Positions 6,447 to 8,083 of a stretch of 8,083 nt of DNA are shown here, one piece after another. Positions within the stretch are counted from its first letter, which is position 1, and each line of letters starts with the position of its first letter. The DNA comes from Sphingobacteriaceae bacterium. Lineage in GTDB: Bacteria; Bacteroidota; Bacteroidia; B-17B0; Aurantibacillaceae. Where the stretch lies: contig JAHEYE010000158.1 in NCBI GenBank assembly GCA_023251695.1, positions 1 through 8,083 on the forward strand, read 5' to 3'. The notes below the pieces were generated by a model. That model worked only from the letters and a program-made list of their open reading frames with translations, did no database searches and was not told the DNA's origin. The position numbers were made by a program, and so were the translations under genes.

Positions 6447-7166
6447 ATGAAAATTGTTTTATTAGGTTACGGGAAAATGGGAAAGGAAATTGAAAAAATT
6501 GCCCTCGGCCGTAAACATGAGGTTGTTTTAAAAGTGGATGAGAACAATCATTCTTCAATTACCAAAGAACAATTAGCAGTGGCTGATGTCGCTATTGAAT
6601 TCAGCACACCGCATACGGTTGTAGAAAATATTTATAAATGTTTTAACGCAGGTTTACCGATTGTGGTTGGAACAACCGGTTGGTACGATAGTTTTGAAAA
6701 GATAACTGCTGATTGTAAAAAAGGAAATAACACTCTGTTTCATGCCACTAATTTCAGCGTTGGCGTAAATTTGTTTTTCAAGGTGAATAAATACTTAGCG
6801 GAATTGATGAACAATTATCCGGATTACGATGTGAGCTTGGAAGAAATTCATCACATCCATAAATTAGATAAACCAAGCGGTACAGCAATTACTTTAGCGA
6901 ATCAGGTTATAGAAAAATTGAAACGCAAGTCCAAATGGACTTTAGATTCTGACTTACGTCAGAATGACGAGTCAGCGTTATTTATAAAAGATATACGTGA
7001 AGGTGAAGTGCCCGGTACACATATTTTGAAATACACATCCCCTATTGATGATATCGAAATTATGCATAAAGCTCATAACCGTAAAGGTTTTGCTTTAGGT
7101 GCTGTTTTAGCAACAGAGTTTCTCCATAATAAAAAAGGGATTTATACGATGGAGGATTTGGTTTAA
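6447..7166 (+). CDS. dapB: 4-hydroxy-tetrahydrodipicolinate reductase
   Basis: Cytosolic enzyme that reduces 4-hydroxy-tetrahydrodipicolinate to tetrahydrodipicolinate with NAD(P)H, in the diaminopimelate/lysine pathway that supplies peptidoglycan. It is 239 residues, shorter than E. coli DapB (273) but usual for Bacteroidota. The N-terminal Rossmann motif GYGKMG (residues 7-12) is followed by EFSTPHTV (51-58), VVGTTGW (73-79) and NFSVGVNLFF (102-111). The catalytic and substrate-binding block EIHHIHKLDKPSGTA (133-147) contains the His pair 135-136 and Lys139, equivalent to His159 and Lys163 of the E. coli enzyme by motif alignment. The C-terminal HKAHNRKGFALGAVLA closes the fold. The start ATG follows an A/T-rich leader with no Shine-Dalgarno motif. 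The 38-bp gap to the upstream gene is partly filled by an inverted repeat, so it is probably read from the upstream transcript. It converges with the downstream methyltransferase gene. Confidence 0.96.
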   Translation: MKIVLLGYGKMGKEIEKIALGRKHEVVLKVDENNHSSITKEQLAVADVAIEFSTPHTVVENIYKCFNAGLPIVVGTTGWYDSFEKITADCKKGNNTLFHATNFSVGVNLFFKVNKYLAELMNNYPDYDVSLEEIHHIHKLDKPSGTAITLANQVIEKLKRKSKWTLDSDLRQNDESALFIKDIREGEVPGTHILKYTSPIDDIEIMHKAHNRKGFALGAVLATEFLHNKKGIYTMEDLV

Positions 7167-7169
7167 TCA

Positions 7170-7234
7170 GTGACTTCGACAAGCTCAGTCACCGGTCAGC
7201 GTTTCGGACACTGAGCTTGTCGAAGTGCCGAAAC
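7170..7234. repeat. Pair of inverted REP-like hairpins between convergent genes
   Basis: ACTTCGACAAGCTCAGT (7173-7189) recurs as its perfect reverse complement at 7210-7226, a 17-bp inverted repeat around a 20-base spacer. Each arm is also the core of its own small hairpin: GTGAC (7170-7174) pairs with GTCAC (7188-7192) around the left core, and GTTTCGG (7201-7207) with CCGAAAC (7228-7234), plus CACT with AGTG, around the right core. The core resembles a dispersed palindromic repeat I know from many Bacteroidota and environmental genomes. Lying 3' of both dapB and the methyltransferase gene, it could act as a bidirectional terminator or mRNA 3'-end stabiliser, though no T-run follows either hairpin. 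Confidence 0.8.
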
Positions 7235-7243
7235 CACTTTCAA

Positions 7244-8005
7244 TTACTTCCTACACAAATAAATCATCTCCCCTGCAGGCAAACGATAACGGTCTACTAA
7301 ATCCGCGCCGAGTGTAATTACAAAATCATCAACCGTGACTTTAAATCCGGCAGCCGAAAGTTTGTCTTTGTAATCCAATCCAAATAAACGAACGTGATCC
7401 TTTTGCCAGAAATGTTTTTCGCGGTCTGCTTCGCTGGTGATAGTTTTGTCTTCGTAAGTTCTAGCTCTTGTAGTATCCAAAGGCACTTGGAAAATTCCCC
7501 AGCCTCCGGGTTTCATCACACGGTTTAATTCACGCATGCATTGATCAGCATCTTCAACATGTTCTAAAACATGATTGCAAAAAATAACATCAAAACTATT
7601 ATTCTCAAAAGGCGCTTTGTGTAAATCAAAATGTATATCTGCAATCGGTGAATTATAATCACCTGTTGTGTAATTTAAGTTTTTCATGGCACGGAACAAT
7701 TTATAAAAACATTGCTCCGGCGCTATGTGCAATACTTTATGTTTCTCTGTAAAGAAATTTGTTTTTTGTTTTAAATACAACCATAATAAACGATGACGCT
7801 CTAAGGACAAACTACCCGGACATAATACATTTTTACGCTTGGCGCGGCCACTGTAACCATAAGGTAAAAATTTGCGGTAAGTTTTGCCGCTTATCGGGTC
7901 TTCGTAACGTGTACCGTAATATAATAAGGGCGCAATTTTACTGAACCACAAACTAAATGTGATAAGTATAGGGCGCGGTATGGTACGGAGTAAGAAATGA
8001 AACAT
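7244..8005 (-). CDS. Class I SAM-dependent methyltransferase (Methyltransf_11-like)
   Basis: 253 residues. The central part is a Rossmann-fold methyltransferase: motif I is the unusual VLHIAPEQCFYKLF (91-104) instead of a glycine-rich loop. It is followed by TTGDYNSP (113-120), DIHFDLHKAPFENNSFDVIF (123-142), the acceptor-region signature CNHVLEHVEDADQCM (143-157) and LNRVMKPGGWGIFQVP (160-175). The HIAPE form of motif I recurs in a subfamily whose members carry a cysteine-rich zinc-ribbon-like stretch before SLERHRLLWLYL. Here that stretch (about 34-66) keeps only the CP of CPGS, so the metal site looks lost. The N-terminus is hydrophobic with a basic turn (FLLRTIPRPILITFSLWF) and might touch the membrane; it is not a clear signal peptide. 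The substrate is unknown; glycan or lipid methylation would be guesswork. It is encoded alone, converging on dapB. The ATG at 8005 is the first available start and precedes all motifs. Confidence 0.88.
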   Translation of the reverse strand: MFHFLLRTIPRPILITFSLWFSKIAPLLYYGTRYEDPISGKTYRKFLPYGYSGRAKRKNVLCPGSLSLERHRLLWLYLKQKTNFFTEKHKVLHIAPEQCFYKLFRAMKNLNYTTGDYNSPIADIHFDLHKAPFENNSFDVIFCNHVLEHVEDADQCMRELNRVMKPGGWGIFQVPLDTTRARTYEDKTITSEADREKHFWQKDHVRLFGLDYKDKLSAAGFKVTVDDFVITLGADLVDRYRLPAGEMIYLCRK

Positions 8006-8083
8006 TTACGGGCGTAAAAATACGGCTTATTAGCCATATTTTAACCTATAAATCCAATATAAAATATACATAATTTACTACAT

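Noticed and set aside
8006..8040. Promoter and operator for the methyltransferase: TATTTTTA on the minus strand (8022-8015) and the dyad GGCTTATTAGCC (8024-8035)
   Set aside because: The box misses the final G of TAnnTTTG, no TTG lies at the right distance, and a 4-bp dyad is common by chance; noted only as a place to look.

Overview
The window looks like an ordinary chromosomal stretch from a member of the Bacteroidota. Four things point there: a secreted protein ending in a type IX secretion system (T9SS) type A sorting domain; DUF5683 directly upstream of dapB, a pairing I know from this phylum; AT-rich intergenic DNA with no Shine-Dalgarno motifs before the genes; and a perfect Bacteroidota-type -7 box (TAnnTTTG) just before one start codon. 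I cannot name a genus.

Layout. (1) Positions 1-464 hold the 3' half of a thioredoxin reductase gene (trxB), cut by the window edge. (2) Positions 500-1228 encode an exported protein built of MORN/YwqK-type repeats. (3) Positions 1348-2925 hold a tight pair: a T9SS-exported cell-surface protein and, starting on the base after its stop, a small exported protein of unknown function. (4) Positions 3035-7166 hold four + strand genes: dacB (PBP4-type DD-carboxypeptidase/endopeptidase, family S13), a YihY/BrkB-family membrane protein with a long C-terminal extension, a DUF5683 protein whose GTG start overlaps the preceding stop by one base, and dapB. (5) After a 77-bp convergent gap, a class I SAM-dependent methyltransferase gene lies on the minus strand (7244-8005), followed by 78 bp of AT-rich DNA.

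How the genes fit together. dacB acts on peptidoglycan, and dapB serves the lysine/diaminopimelate pathway that supplies peptidoglycan precursors, so positions 3035-7166 have a loose cell-envelope theme. A likely promoter lies between dacB and the YihY gene, so the YihY-DUF5683-dapB run may be a transcription unit of its own. The first half of the window is a series of exported proteins (signal peptides ending around GQ, AQ or SQ) with no visible link to trxB.

The most notable non-coding structures are two dispersed-repeat-like elements flanking dapB. One (6379-6427) is a CACAGATT-type inverted repeat that supplies the last nine codons and the stop of the DUF5683 gene. The other (7170-7234) is a pair of oppositely oriented REP-like hairpins between the convergent genes. 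I found no CRISPR array, transposase, tRNA, rRNA, phage gene, defence system or toxin-antitoxin pair, and nothing that clearly amounts to an undescribed multi-gene system.
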